Shown: one piece after another, positions 22,101-35,035 of the stretch
Layout: each line of letters starts with the position of its first letter
Numbering within the stretch: the stretch's first letter is position 1
Assembly (NCBI GenBank): GCA_013339895.1
Contig: JABACO010000003.1
Span: 11,515,349 to 11,579,348 of the forward strand
Direction: 5' to 3'
Source: Ephydatia muelleri
Lineage: Eukaryota > Porifera > Demospongiae > Spongillida > Spongillidae
Length of the DNA stretch: 64,000 nucleotides
Program-made: the position numbers and the translations under genes
Notes under the pieces: generated by a model
The model's database searches: none
What the model was told of the DNA's origin: nothing
What the model saw: only the letters and a program-made list of their open reading frames with translations

Positions 22101-25100
22101 GCTAAGGCTCAAAATCTATATACAGTTGCAACTCAATGTCCCATACACATGTAATAATAATCAGCTCTTAAGTCTTGCGGGCTGCTGAGATTGGGTCAGA
22201 TTTGTTGAAAATCTGAGGATCTTTTTGCTTCTAAATAATTTGGATGATTTAATTTGACTTAAGAGTAGACTTGTATCTAGGTCTCGAAGGTATTGGTATG
22301 ATTTATAATATTATATTAACTTAAATAATCAATTTTATATTGCAGATCAAAGGAAAATTCTTAAAACAGGCAGCCATTTTTAGGATATGTTAGTAAAACA
22401 CTGCACGTGTTGATGTCATGCTCATGTTAATTGGTGAAAGACAGGCGGTGAGTCTGATACGTGTTTCTCAGAAAGTGGGACTGTTAAAGGTTCTTTTCAG
22501 AACCAATCCAATGTAGCAGATCCAGGTGTTGCTCCAAAGGCAGTCAGCAAGCAGGATGTGACGGCTTTGTTGGTTGACGTGAATGAATCCCAATCACCTA
22601 CATGTACAAGCAACTACAGAGAAGGAAGTTGGCTGGCAATGAATCATTTTCTTAATCAGGATGCACCAATTCATGCCTCATTTCATAAAAAATCGTGCCA
22701 CATTTGATGAAGCAATGGGCTTACTAATGCCGTACATTGAGCGGAATGCATGTTATGAAATGCAGAAGGCTTGTTCAATTGTTGTGATGGGAACTGCTGT
22801 ACGAGAATAATGTCTTCCTACTTACATGCCGTGTTGTGTGACATGCAAGGGGGCATAACTGACGATGACATCATGGAAATCCTTTCATCAGACAAAGGGC
22901 ACCATGATTGTGTGCTGTATTTCTTTGCTTGGAAGTCTAGTTTTTATCTCATTGCTTAACATGTACCTTGCGATTTGTGTATTAGTTGGGTTGCTATCAT
23001 AACTGTTGTTATAGCAATTATAATTTTGCAAACAAAGTTGTGACACATCATTGAACTACAAAATGGCTGCCTGTTTTAAGATTTTTTCCGCAATATAAAA
23101 TCGATTCTTTAAGTTTATAAAATATTACCAATACTTTAGGACCTAGATACAGGTCTTATAAGTTTTAAACTTTAAGTCATATTAACTTTTCCAAATTATT
23201 TACAAAGCAAAAGGATTTTCAACAAATCTGACCCAATCTCAGCAGCCAGCATGACTTAAGAACAGAGTATTATTGTGTATGTGTAGAGGCATTGAGTTGC
23301 AACTGTATATAAATTGTGAGGCCTTAGCTGTGTTCCTACTAGGAGTTACAAAGGGAAAACCTGATCCTGACTACAGATTGTTTACTAAATGCCAGGTTTT
23401 GATTACATTAGCTAATTGAATTAAAGTCAATTAGTCTTGTAGGCGAATGTTTGCTGTGTTAAAAAATACAAGTTCCATTAGCTCAACTCACTGTTTTACA
23501 GTGTTAAATTCATGTCTTGAAGCACCTTGAGTCAACATTTGTGCAAATCAACAACTGGACAAGTGCAATATCAAAATGCAGACGATCAAATTACATTGTG
23601 TGCCTCGTTCCTGTATGATCACAGAGCAGGGTTATGGCTCTTCATAAAATATTTGCGCATCTGTATGCCTACGTACACACACATCAACTGTTACGGAAAC
23701 GCAATTGCTCCTCTTGTAGGCGAATGATGTGTTGCAAAGGAGGGGTCCAGTTTGATCATTGGTACCAGGCTAGAGATGCTGGTGCAGTCTACAAGTGAGC
23801 CAATTGTCATTTACAGTATACATATGTACATGTATTTATGTCATGTATCTGTTGTGTAAATGTGCCTGTATTAAAATCTACTGTGTGGTGGGAAAGGACA
23901 GTCTTTGTGAGATCTGCCTTTTTAAGTTTATGTTTAAATATTTATGAGCCCTTTGCCATTTGCCTGTAGCTGCGACCATTGGCTTTTATTTAACAGTACA
24001 TGTGAGTTGGTTTGTAGTATATAAAGCTTTCAAATCACACAGTGGTTCAGTCAGTAATTCAGAGTATCGTCATTTCAGCGTCAAATAATATTATGTTGGG
24101 TTCGAGTTTTCCTGATACTCACTAATTCCTGAAACTGTTGTTAATCATTTCCGAACTGCACACTTGCTTATATTAATTTTGCTGTACATAAACATATACA
24201 ATACAATACATGTACATGTAACGCTTTTTAAACAGATCTATAGTTTTATCAATGTCTAATCCCATTGTGCCTAGTTACTGATACACAGGATCAAAGTAAA
24301 GGCTACCTTTTTATTTCATTGATTTTGATTTGTGCATCATAATTAACATTACAATGATATGTGTTATGAATAATATTTGTGATACAAATAAGTTACGTGT
24401 ACCTTATTTTAAGTATTGTTGTACCACTTACAGTGCCTTTCCCATCTTTGAGTTGGAAATTATGGCAGCCAGTGATAAGTGACATTTTCAAACCGCTAGT
24501 TGTACAGTGGTTCTGTAGCTGTATGTCTTACCCAAATGGCAGTAAATTAACATCGACGAATAAAATATTGTGATATTTTCCACTTTAGTGTTTGACACCA
24601 ATGCATCACTATAGTACTTGAGTACTACCAGAATTGACATAAATGTTCTGTGTACACAAAGTGACCTACTGCAAATGTAATGTACTTGTACCATTTTATC
24701 TGCAAAATTTCTGTTTCCTTTCACTCATTCAGTTGGTATTGTCATTTCGATGACGATATTTATGTGAATGCTGCAGCACTAATAGAAATGACACGAAAAT
24801 TTGATCACAACAAGGACCAGTATCTCGGGAAATGGAAGCGTTTGTCACAGCAGGTTTATGGCAGCAGTGACAGGATATCTGGCTGGGTGGGTTGTAATAC
24901 ACCATAAGCGTAATCTCGTTCCCAGTCTCACTTACGTAAGCATTATTGCATAATGTATAATGCTACAAAAACTGAGTCTGGGAAGGGAGTTCAAATTTTT
25001 TTGTTCCGTGGCGCGCGAAATTGTGCGCCCCAATCAAATTGGTTGGTACCATCAGGTCACTCATGGAGGGGAATGATGTTTGATCAATATGTCATCTGGA

Positions 25101-28100
25101 AGTGGAAGGTCTATCTGTTATGCTCTCCTGCCATGGGCGTTTGACCTGCTGTGCAACCAATTTGATTGGGGCACACAATTTCGTGTGCCACAGAACAAAA
25201 ACGTTCAACTTTCTTCCCAGACTCTAGATTATGTGATAATGCTTACATAAATGAGTCTGGGAACAAGACTACCATAAGCATACCCTATCGCAATATGTGT
25301 ACATTATGTGAAGTCTTAATGTCCGAGATCACTGTATCATTTTATGCACTCTAGCCCTTTACGCTGCAGTGCATGGTTGCTTATACTGCAGTACCACTGC
25401 ACAGTGAGACCATGCTGTATTATCCACAGTTTGGCTTCACAGCATAATGTGTATGTATAGTAAACGGCAATGCACTGCTCGAATTGTCACCACCAATATA
25501 AACTCTGTCGAATTCTGCGCTACTGTACAGTACATGGACATGTATGTACGGGATGATGTTCACTTTTAGAACTATATTGTGTTTAGTGTGTACAGGAAGC
25601 TATGAATCATACATGTACATGTATCTTACTATCTGAATGAGATAAAGGCACCAGAAATGGAAAAATGGTTGTTTTGATAACAAAGGAACTGTTACTTGTA
25701 GTATCTATACCTGTACATGGCATACACTTTATCGAGACCATGAAGCATAATTTAAGATACTTTTCAATGGATTATTCAACCGTGGCTATCAATAGGGCAT
25801 AATCAGTAGTCCGATGAGTAGGCAGTGTGTGAGTATATATCTTCAGGTCAGTTTCATTGTTTACACACAGGAGGAAAGCACTTCCAACACAATCTGCATC
25901 CATTACAATGAACTGACCTGTACCTACCAACACGTATGCCTTACTAGTTGAAGCTTGTCTTTATGGAGGCTAAGGGACAAACTGATGTGCTTATTGCCTG
26001 TTAAGTTGTCCCTAGCATTTGAGGTTTAAAATTATTTCAAATTATTATTTTTCTCTGTTCAGGAGAATCAAATCTGTATGCGCACAAAGTCTTATTGGCA
26101 TAAAGTAGCTCCAAATGGTTAAAGAAACTTCTCATTTTGCTGATACTAGTGCAAATGTAATAGCACATGTCATATTGAGATATGTTGTAGACGTACCTCA
26201 GACAATTAGTTTGTTTTAACACCTTTGTGAAGCAGCATCTCCATATTAGAAACAAAAGCTATGAACTGAAGCAATCTGTGAGAAATGGACCCTAGAGTTG
26301 TGTACATGTATACAGTACTAGTTTCCAAACAATTACTGAACCACGTTTCACAGGACAAATGGACAATTGAACGGTTTCCAACAAAATTGCATGGAAATAA
26401 TGATTGCAACTATAGGCGATATCACACAGCCATAGGCACACAAATAACATCAGTTCGCGCCTCCGTCCATCCATAAGGTATGCCAGCCTCCAAATGATCT
26501 GCTTCCTCTGCTCAGCGGTAGCTTTAAGTACCTCCAATAAATCTTCTAGAATGTTCTCAAGGGTTAAACTAGGCAATTACAATTACACAATAAATGACAA
26601 TACTACACTATAAATTTGAAAACTGTTGTTTATGATTTACGAAGTAATATGTGTACTGTGATGGGTTCAATCAATTGAAGAACCTGCAGTGTGTATAACT
26701 GCAACTTTTTGTGGCACAACTCACACAGTTTTGGTACACTATACATGTACCGTACCATACATCTCACCCTATGATTCATGTTTTGTGTGTATTATAATTA
26801 CAACAGACATCATGTGCTACTATACGCACACTACACATGTGTAATGATGTTAATATTTATTTTGACTTCCAGACTGCACCAGGATTGTACAACTTTCCAG
26901 AAAGGGTGAGTCGTTCCATTTGAAAGGGAGCCAACACTCTTGCAAGTATATCTTCTTCCTCCATATGAAAGCATGCAATCGATTAAATTGTTACATGTAT
27001 ATGCAACATGTAAGACTTAATCTCTTCCGTTCCGGGGTATGCCCCGTAAATACGGGGTATACAACGTTGGGCCTGAAATGAACAAACCATACGTCCGATT
27101 TTACCGTAGCTTACAATGAATGTGAGGCTTAGGGTAATTTACTATTGTGTAAAATTTCAGCATTTAAATGTATTGCATCAAAATACTCCACTACCTTAAA
27201 CATGTGTGATTGTAAAGATCTTTGTGTAGTCATCACTTCAACGTTAACCAGACCCTACCAAATCAAGTTGGAGCAAAGACTTATATTTTGATTTGACACG
27301 CATGCATCACACTATTAAATGGTGATAATACTATTATTAATGGTTATACGCAGCAGTGAGGAAAAATTAAAAACCCTCATGTACTTGGTTTGGTGGTTTT
27401 GTTTTAACTATTTCAATTGCTTTGTGGTTATTGTAGCCACCATGTGTCCTATTTGATCAACTACAAAATGGCAGCACCATCCAGTTCAGGAGTTTGAGGT
27501 TACATGACTGTGCCTCACGGAATAGGAAACATCAGAGATAAAAAATAATCGAAGGAGTCACATGACGCGCATGGCAATGTGCATGAATTGCCTTCTGGGA
27601 AACATTTATTAAAAGTACATGCAATGCGTATAACATATAATCATGTCTTGTTGTAAGTCACACTCATGCAGCAAGCATCAGAACTAGTACTAATAGAATA
27701 GCAATTGATGTGTCATGCGTGTAATAAATGTTCACGTTCATGAGGTTAAATACGAGCGCTAGCTAGTATAGTTTTGACATCAGTGGTTTCTTACAAAGCT
27801 GCTGGACGATGAATATAATCCTTGTACTGATAAAGTTAGCGAAAATGTTCGCAATGCTACATGTCATAGGAAAGTATTTACAATACAGTACTTGTACCCT
27901 TGTTATTCAACCACCCCTTCATATGTTTGTAGCAGCTACAGAATATTTGCGATGTCCTAGACCTTAATAAATCGAAAACAAATTAACGGGGTATACCCCG
28001 TATATACGGGGTATACCATGTACGGAACTAGCACCATTAAACATAAATGTATAGGGTTCATTACAGTAGTTGTTTAGTATTTCGTCCATTGCATTATTAG

Positions 28101-31100
28101 TTTTAAAGATGTTAATTGTTTTAATGATGTGTAACTGTTTTTAAAAGGTTGGGACTTTGACTTTGTAAACGCTTTGTTTTAATTTTGTCTCATTTTCTAG
28201 AAACATGACAACTATCGCTATGCCAATGGTCCTGCATATTGCATCAGTGCCCATTTGATGAACCGTTTGGAGAAATATTTGAGGTAAACAATAGATGGCT
28301 GTGTCTTAAACTACATGTACTGAGATGTTTTCTGTCCTGGCAGAGGGCAAAACTTTGTGAGTAGTTGCAACAGAGCCCAAGCAGTGATGGATGATGTCCT
28401 TCCTGGAGTCATTATTGAAGGAGTTCTTGGGGTTGAAATTACTGACATACCTGAGATTACAGATCAGCTGGACTCCCCTCCATACGATGACAGATCATGG
28501 TACAAGCATCAGGTGTGGCCATTATTTGTAGATTTATACCTGTGCTGCAAATGAGATTATGTACATGTACATGTGTATTTATCTCTTTAATAAAATGTCA
28601 CCAGATTACTGTTGCAAGTGAAAGGATTCAACTTCCCAGTGGAAAATACCATGGATGGGACATGTATGTTATATTGTGTAACTTCCTAAATATATTGTCA
28701 TGCCATGTGTTTATATGAAGTGTGCTTTATTCTTTGTGTTTATTTCTTTAATGGCACTTATCTAACGTGCTCTTGTAATTACATGCACATGTAAGTACTG
28801 ATTTACATGCATGATATTGTAAATCGCTAAAGAGAGCTGTGCAGCCTGCTAACAAAACTATATCCACATTGGTTTGCATAACAAATTAGTCACTATTTCA
28901 TTTGTGCTATGACTATTGCAACTAATAATTGCGCTACAACCAATTATTCTTGTGAAGATTCATTTCCAACAGTGATTTGATTCGGTAGGCGTGTCTACTC
29001 TGCACAAGTGCATATATATAAATACAAATGAGTATAACGATGACAGTTATTATCCCCTATAGTGAGTGTCCTCTGAAACATATACTGTAGACGTCATGAA
29101 ATTTGCATAATACATGTATATGCCGTAATGTTAGTCGGAGTACACGTTTTTGGAGCACCCATTTATTGTCAAGATTTATTTGGTCAGGTTACTTTGTTTC
29201 CACATTACAACGTAATCGAAGTGATCAGTTTGGTTAATTCTTTCCAAGAGATGACATAACAGATTATACATGTACCTTCTTTTGTCTTTGACAAGTACCT
29301 TGTACATGTTCAACCTATTATGCTTGCATACATTTAAATGCAAAGAGACCAGCTCCAGCTGTAGTGCTTAAACATTTCAGGGTGACATTAGTACTTGTGG
29401 GACACAACCAGCTGATTAGCAGCAGTGGCGGATCCGGGGGGAAGGGGGGGGGGGGGGGGGTTGCAACCCCCCCTTTCAAACTCGCAATGAATAATTATCA
29501 TTAGTAACAATTAAGAATTATTGCAAAGTAAAGATGGCTGAAATTCGTAATACAACTGCAGCTGTGCGAGCAAACGAACGGCAAGGCAGTATCATGACGT
29601 GTTTGACGTCTAATTGATTATTTGATAAACTGAAGTGTAATTGGGTATTCTGGGTATTTGATTATATTTATTTGTCTAGACCATGGGCCACTTATGCAAT
29701 TACGCAGTGTGTAATTGCATTAGCGGTTTCCGTCTCAACTGTCCCTTGGTACTGTGAGCTGTGGCAGTACTCTCTGACACTGTTTAATGGAGAAGATCGC
29801 CATGCCCGTTCCCCTTTCTCTTGTGCCATCTTTACTTCTAGACTCTTCGGATGAATACATCAATGATATGGGAGAAAGACCTCCAATACCCTAAATCTAT
29901 GGATGAACATAAAGGTAAGTGGGAATTCCGAATAAAAAAGTGAAATTCCTAAAACTCTTCTTGAAGCTTTGGGTGCATGTGACATGGATTCCTTTCCAAG
30001 CATCCATTTCCTGCTTGTTGTTGGCTGCACATTACTTATATAAAGTGCAGAAGCAGAACAATCCTTCTCCTTAATGAGAAGGATCAAGACATACGCAAGA
30101 TCGGTTATGACAGAAGAACGCTTTTCTGATCTGGCTTTGATTTCCATGCACTATAAAGAAAGAGTACCTGCTGATGAAATTTGCATGGCATTCGTGGAGG
30201 CCCATCCCAGAAACTGTTTCAAGCATCCTTATTTGACGATTGTAGTACATAGATCTAGCAATTCTTGTAATCGTAATTTGATAAATACTACGCAGTTTTA
30301 TGCAGTGTTTTGCACATGATATAATAAAAATGCGTTGGCTACTGGGGCTCCGCCCCAGACCCCCTAGCTGGGCAAGAGGTGTACCCCTACCGCACCCTCC
30401 CCTGCTTTAATGAATATTATTTAACAACTCCCCTTTTCTGAAATCCTGGATCCGCCCCTGAGCAGTATAGATTTATCAACAACTGACACAAGGCATCAAT
30501 CTCTGAAATAGTTTATATTTTTACCTTTGTGGTGGTAGAGTGAGTTTGCAAGTGGGAGTCATGAGAAGAATTCATCTCCTTTAGCAAGCTTGTCCCTGAC
30601 CAGTATGTTTGTGTGTGGATGTGCTTATGCTGTGAGCAGGACTGATAAGAATCATTTGGATTATAGAGACAAGCTTGCTAAAGGAGATGAATTCTTCGTA
30701 AGATACATTCCCATTTTTTTGAACTCACTGAATAATGCTTTGTAGATGTATAGTATTATTTTGCAATAGAGTTCTGTCATTCGTTGTAATGGGATGCTTG
30801 TATTGCTTGGATGTGGAATTTGACACTTGAACTGTGATAGTTGCCACCTCTGAAGTGCTTGTTCAGTGTGGAATGCAACTTTAGTTGACAAGTGGGATTA
30901 CCATGCACCAAACCCATGTGGTGAATCATTGCAAGGGCAATACGAACTGTACATGCATCTACTCCAATAGAAAGGTACCAAGAGAGTTGCAAATTAATTG
31001 TAGATGAATTGATTGTGAGGTATAAAGGACAACTCACGTTAAATGCCCAGGCCGGATTTGGCAAACAATACCCAGTGAGTTAAAAGCATTCCCACCCTGT

Positions 31101-32826
31101 AATTGAGTATCCACCTTATAACCACCCTTGATTCGTCGAACAAAATCCAGGCTGGGAATTTAATCCTCGTTTTTGTACTCCGTGGACATTTTTAACCTGT
31201 GTTTGTAATGCATGCAATAGAACCTGCAACAATAGGGGATAAAGTCTTAGGTGCTAGCATATGCTGGCACTGGCTGCAGCTAGTGTTTAAATTGTGGCAA
31301 AGATGGTACATTCTGTCATGAAAGGTGCTCTTGGAACACTAGAAGCAAATGACATTAATCTGTAATTGCATGCAGAATTTCCACTTAAACACTGTTTCAT
31401 GCATAGCGCTCTATATTTCAACTGTTTCGTGGCGTTCGTGCATTCGTGGAGGCTGTTACAATCACATATCATATCACATATCATTGGACAGAGGCAGAGT
31501 AGCTGGTCTGATCAGAATCTTAACATAGAAACCCAAAGGTTGGTTCCTTCATTTTAGAATAGGGTCGCATTATGTCACTGTCCACAATAATGTCGTGTGG
31601 GGGTGTAGATAAGAAAGCCGTTTTTTATAATGCTATTCAATTGTTTTATACAGCACAGGTATGGAAACAAGAATCTGTGCCCTCTGATATCATTGACATC
31701 ATTGGCACTATTGCGTAGCTCATACAAAGCTGGCATGTGTTTACCATTTGGGCGTGTGATTAGCATTCAGGCATTTGCAGTGCGTCATTCTTGGCTTCTA
31801 GCTATAGTAGGAGTACTGTGGTATACATGAGAACATGCACCTAGCCTAAGTATAGAGATGAACATTTAAAACCATTTAGCGTATTTCTCTACCACTCTAA
31901 CCTTTCTTAATCAAGTACTGTAGGTGGTGGTGGGCATGTCACTTTACATGGAGATACATGTATGAACAGAGCACAGTATAAAGCAGGAGGCCATGCATTT
32001 CTTTCACATGAAAGCCATCCTGGGACCTCTGGGACCTGTTGAATATAAATGTAATTTTTGGTGAGGCCAGATTTGTCATCTGAATAGTTGTAATTAGCAG
32101 TAGATTGGTTTAAGGATCTGCAGTGTTCAAAATGGGTTGTTTCATATACCTTTCCTTGTCCATGAGCTCATTACTATGTGCGCTAGTCTAGGTTTTGCCT
32201 TTAACTGCTAAGTGAATTGCTCGACATAAGCACCATCATTTTGTCCATGATCCATAATCTGCCTGGAAAAAGTCATGATTTCCACAGTAGTGAAGATACA
32301 TGTACGTAGCGACTCACGAGGCACCTCTTGCTATTGATCCTATGGGGCCGACGTAGTCGGTGTGGTAATACAATATTCTGTGTTGTCAATGCTGAGTTGT
32401 GGACATTTAAGTACAGTAATCGTTGCTAGTGTTGAAATTAAAATAAAAATAAACAACTGGGACATTATGGCACGCGCGTTACCATGACATATTGTCGTAC
32501 TTGGTTGTGGTTCTTATGCGGGATTGCTTTCTCAGTATCAAACTTTACAATTTACTTGAACTTTACATGCAGAGAGCCTCTACGTGTGCAGTGTATATAC
32601 CTTGATAATGTACATGTTAATTCAAAACGCTATGTATTGAAAAACAAGTTTTTTAATGTAAATGTAGTTTTGAGTTCTCATTTCTGAGGTCACTGCATTC
32701 AGCTAGATCTATATGTACAATGAAAAGCATACAACATGTACGCGTGTAATTGAAATAGGTTTTTCTCTCCATAGGATTCTTTCTTATCATTGTCTTCTCT
32801 ACCCTGGAGTTTCCTGGTGCAAATAG
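19177..32826 (+). CDS. Fringe-type beta-1,3-N-acetylglucosaminyltransferase
   Basis: Golgi type II enzyme; the family adds GlcNAc to O-fucose on EGF repeats such as those of Notch. Exons by splice-site and phase reading: 19177-19581, 21165-21222, 21816-21864, 23720-23794, 24733-24886, 26873-26905, 28201-28283, 28344-28512, 28605-28663, 30640-30697, tentatively 31987-32060, and 32775-32826 (TAG). Phases join exactly; without the tentative exon the last exon is out of frame. The start MEKKRLF is followed by a membrane anchor (about residues 6-24) and a Thr/Pro stem. Family marks are YISVLTTPGYH, CCKGGVQFDHW, the metal-binding DDD in YCHFDDDIYVN, YANGPAYCIS, VIIEGVLG and the C-terminal HCLLYPGVSWC. 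About 422 aa. The exons at 26873 and 31987 are the weakest. The gene carries several transposons in introns but is otherwise intact. Confidence 0.85.
20048..20175. repeat. Near-perfect 63-bp hairpin in Fringe intron 1
   Basis: The arm starting acaagaggttttagaactga and its complement ending at 20175 pair over 63 bp around a 2-base centre. Read as + strand RNA there is one A-C mismatch and two G-U pairs. No second copy is seen in the window. It may be a very young inverted duplication, a tiny MITE or a small-RNA hairpin. Confidence 0.8.
21924..23503. mobile_element. 1.58-kb element with about 460-bp terminal inverted repeats, in Fringe intron 3
   Basis: Left arm 21924-22385 and right arm about 23045-23503 are inverted copies. 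Shared phrases are gagctaatggaacttg, tttgtaactcctagtagg, gattgggtcagatttgttg and aaaacaggcagccattttt. The centre (22386-23044) has no intact frame; I do not recognise it. It is probably a non-autonomous DNA transposon that lost or captured its middle. Confidence 0.75.
24915..25268. mobile_element. Foldback MITE, CTCGTTCCCAG family, in Fringe intron 5
   Basis: tctcgttcccagtctcactt at 24915 and gagtctgggaacaaga ending at 25268 are inverted. The arms include acgtaagcattat, cgcgaaattgtgcgcccc and caatcaaattggttg with their complements. The ends resemble those at 62341-62505. Confidence 0.7.
27016..28030. repeat. Possible 1-kb element bounded by GGGGTATAC palindromes, in Fringe intron 6
   Basis: Each end carries a compact quasi-palindrome: cggggtatgccccg, taaa, tacggggtatac at 27033, and cggggtataccccg, tata, tacggggtatacc at 27987. 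Outside them cttccgttcc and acggaacta are inverted. The inside shows no coding sequence. Confidence 0.45.
29423..30460 (+). mobile_element. Internally deleted hAT-like transposon in Fringe intron 9
   Basis: The termini are CAGTGGCGGATCC (29423) and GGATCCGCCCCTG (to 30460), flanked by AGCAG on both sides (29418-29422, 30461-30465), a 5-bp duplication. A G-run follows the left end. The 3' part codes for a hAT C-terminal dimerisation segment (see 30041-30318). The catalytic part is gone, so it is non-autonomous. Confidence 0.82.
30041..30318 (+). pseudogene. hAT transposase C-terminal dimerisation fragment
   Basis: The frame reads SAEAEQSFSLMRRIKTY, then ARSVMTEERFSDLALISMHY, the typical hAT C-terminal signature seen in zinc-finger MYM/52-kDa-repressor-like transposases. 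It runs to a stop near 30318. No RNase H-fold catalytic residues remain upstream, where only broken frames are seen. Confidence 0.75.
30565..30697. repeat. 30-bp perfect inverted repeat spanning the acceptor and exon 10 of Fringe
   Basis: Bases 30565-30594 in the intron are the exact complement of 30668-30697, the last 30 bases of predicted exon 10. The right arm stops exactly at the 5' splice site (gtaaga). It would fold over a 73-base loop that contains the acceptor. Confidence 0.8.
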
Positions 32827-35035
32827 GGCAGAACAACAGACAGTACATATGAACCGTTGTAGAAATGCTAATGACTGAAGATTATCTGTGTGGCACTAAA
32901 CAAAAAAGGCACTTGGTGTCTTGTCTATCTTATTTCCATTTGTATGTGTAACTTGTTTGTTGAGTCAGAAAATATTGCAAGCACAACTTTTCAATACTAC
33001 TTGTTATTCTTTTAAAATGTCAGGTTGTCTTTTTCTACTAGACTTGCATTCTCTTTTTTTAACAGTGAATTCTGTATCCAGTTTCTTTTATTTTTCACAT
33101 GTATCCATGAACAGTGAATTTACATGTACATGTACATAGCACATAGCATTTTCTCCCTTCAGTGAACGCTATTTTAAATGCTGAGGAGTTTAACATATAC
33201 ATGTTATGATTATGATGTAATAATGCACAATTACATATGAACAAGACAAACAGCATATGCAATGTCTATAGGACTTCACTATTGCATCCATGCAATACTT
33301 GATCTAAATAGAGTACAAAGGTATATATTTGGTTGCATCCTTGCTCGTATTGATATAATGGTTCGAGCTAGAATTTCTTTTTTTTTTCCTTACAAAGCTT
33401 TGCTTACATCCCACTATTGTGCAGGCGAATTATACATGTACATGTATACCTTCTCCCGTGTTCAGAGTGTGGAGTCCAATACTCCTCCCTGCAGTGCATG
33501 TAGATGCTGCTAGGTCCAAGACAGAACTGTTTTCTTTTTGTGTGAGGCATCCTCAGATGAATCACCACTTGTATCAGACAGGTATGACTGATACATTTTA
33601 ATCCAGCCATGCATGAGTACATGTACATGCTTCAACTTATTTCTTTGGCACTGAAGCATTGTTTGGCGTCATCACATCAATCCTCTCTCAACAGCTCTGG
33701 CTTTACATAAACTGCTCGAAAATTTGAAGTTGATAGCAATGAGCAAAATTCTCCTCGTTATCCCATAAAACCAACAAGCTTTTTATCACTGGGCATGGGA
33801 ATTTGATGCAAAATGAAACATCATGTGCTTTAATAGCCAGCTTTTTAGCACACTCCTTGAAACAGACGCAGCTAGGATTAATACCCTTAAGCCATAGCAC
33901 TGAAGTGGTGGAACTCACTTCATCACCTGTTAAAATGGAGTGACTATCTTCATCTCATGTTAGCATCTTATGTTTGTGGTGCATTATAATCAAAAGCTAT
34001 ATTTTAACGCTGCTCTAAGGCTTGTTCCCTAAGATTGCATCATGCATGATGCAATAATGCTTTACCTGGTCGAGATGTGGTTCAGCACTAGTCAGCTGAA
34101 AGTGCACAGTGTGGGATGCGAAGCAACCTATTGAGCTCGCTACTCACAGAAAACCAGCGTGTCTTTACAGTGGCTTGGCTCTGGCCGTTTTGTCAACTGG
34201 TACTGTTATTCCATGATTGAGTTTAGGCATATGAAATCATACACAACGAGTTGTTTTTGTTTTTGGTTTGTTTAATCGTTGCCTATGAAGACCAAAATAC
34301 GATAACTTTTGGTATGTATTCCCTATTGCAAGAAATCTAGTTAAAAGATGCGATGTCGATCGAGTTAAACGTTTTTGATTTGGCATAAAAATTGAAGCTC
34401 TTATTTCAGCATGTGAACCAATACCCGATTCCACTTGTGGTGTAAATATTTCTCACAGTTAACTTATGCGACACAAACGTTAAGATGCAATTTCGAGGAA
34501 GTACGTACTATTTATCCGTTACAGGTACAAGATAATTAGCTGGCAGCATCTTCAAGAGAGGTAGGCACACCATATTTTGCGCTTCTCCCAGAGCGAAATG
34601 CAATATGAATTCTTTTTGCACGCATGTATTTATCTGTTTCCTTGGATCTGCTCTGATTAACTTATTCACTGTCTGTTATTCACCTAGCTAGCACATCTAT
34701 ATTTGGTAAACATGCCCTTAAAGTGCATCAAGTCCTGAACTCTCGCACAGAAAACCGGGTGAGTTTTCTGAAAAGCTAATGCCTGCACCCTGCATTACCG
34801 TACTTATCTTAATCAATTTGGTTCATAGCAATTAACAGATAAGTTTTTGCCCCGAAAAACAAATCGATACAAGGAAGAGAGGCGCGGAGGGGGTGAGGGT
34901 GTATCGCCTTTGCGTAAAATAGGCAATGAGCCTTATTTGTGTAGCTGATCATTCGACGGACTCCTCGTACTTGAGTTTAAATTTATATTCCTTACACGCA
35001 GATCTATACAAGTACTTTCTGTTCTCCTCCAAGGA
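32827..35035. other. Intergenic region between Fringe and Calx-beta genes
   Basis: Contains the Fringe 3' UTR and the upstream region of the next gene. I see no strong AATAAA just after the Fringe stop, no domain-like frame and no transposon end. Confidence 0.4.

Noticed and set aside
26292..26576. 94-aa minus-strand frame with a helical-looking stretch in Fringe intron 5
   Set aside because: No splice partners, no recognised domain, and no second copy; chance frame is as likely.
31987..32060. Independent coding exon or gene
   Set aside because: Kept only as a tentative Fringe exon because its phases fit; the polypyrimidine tract is poor and the protein segment is not family-like.
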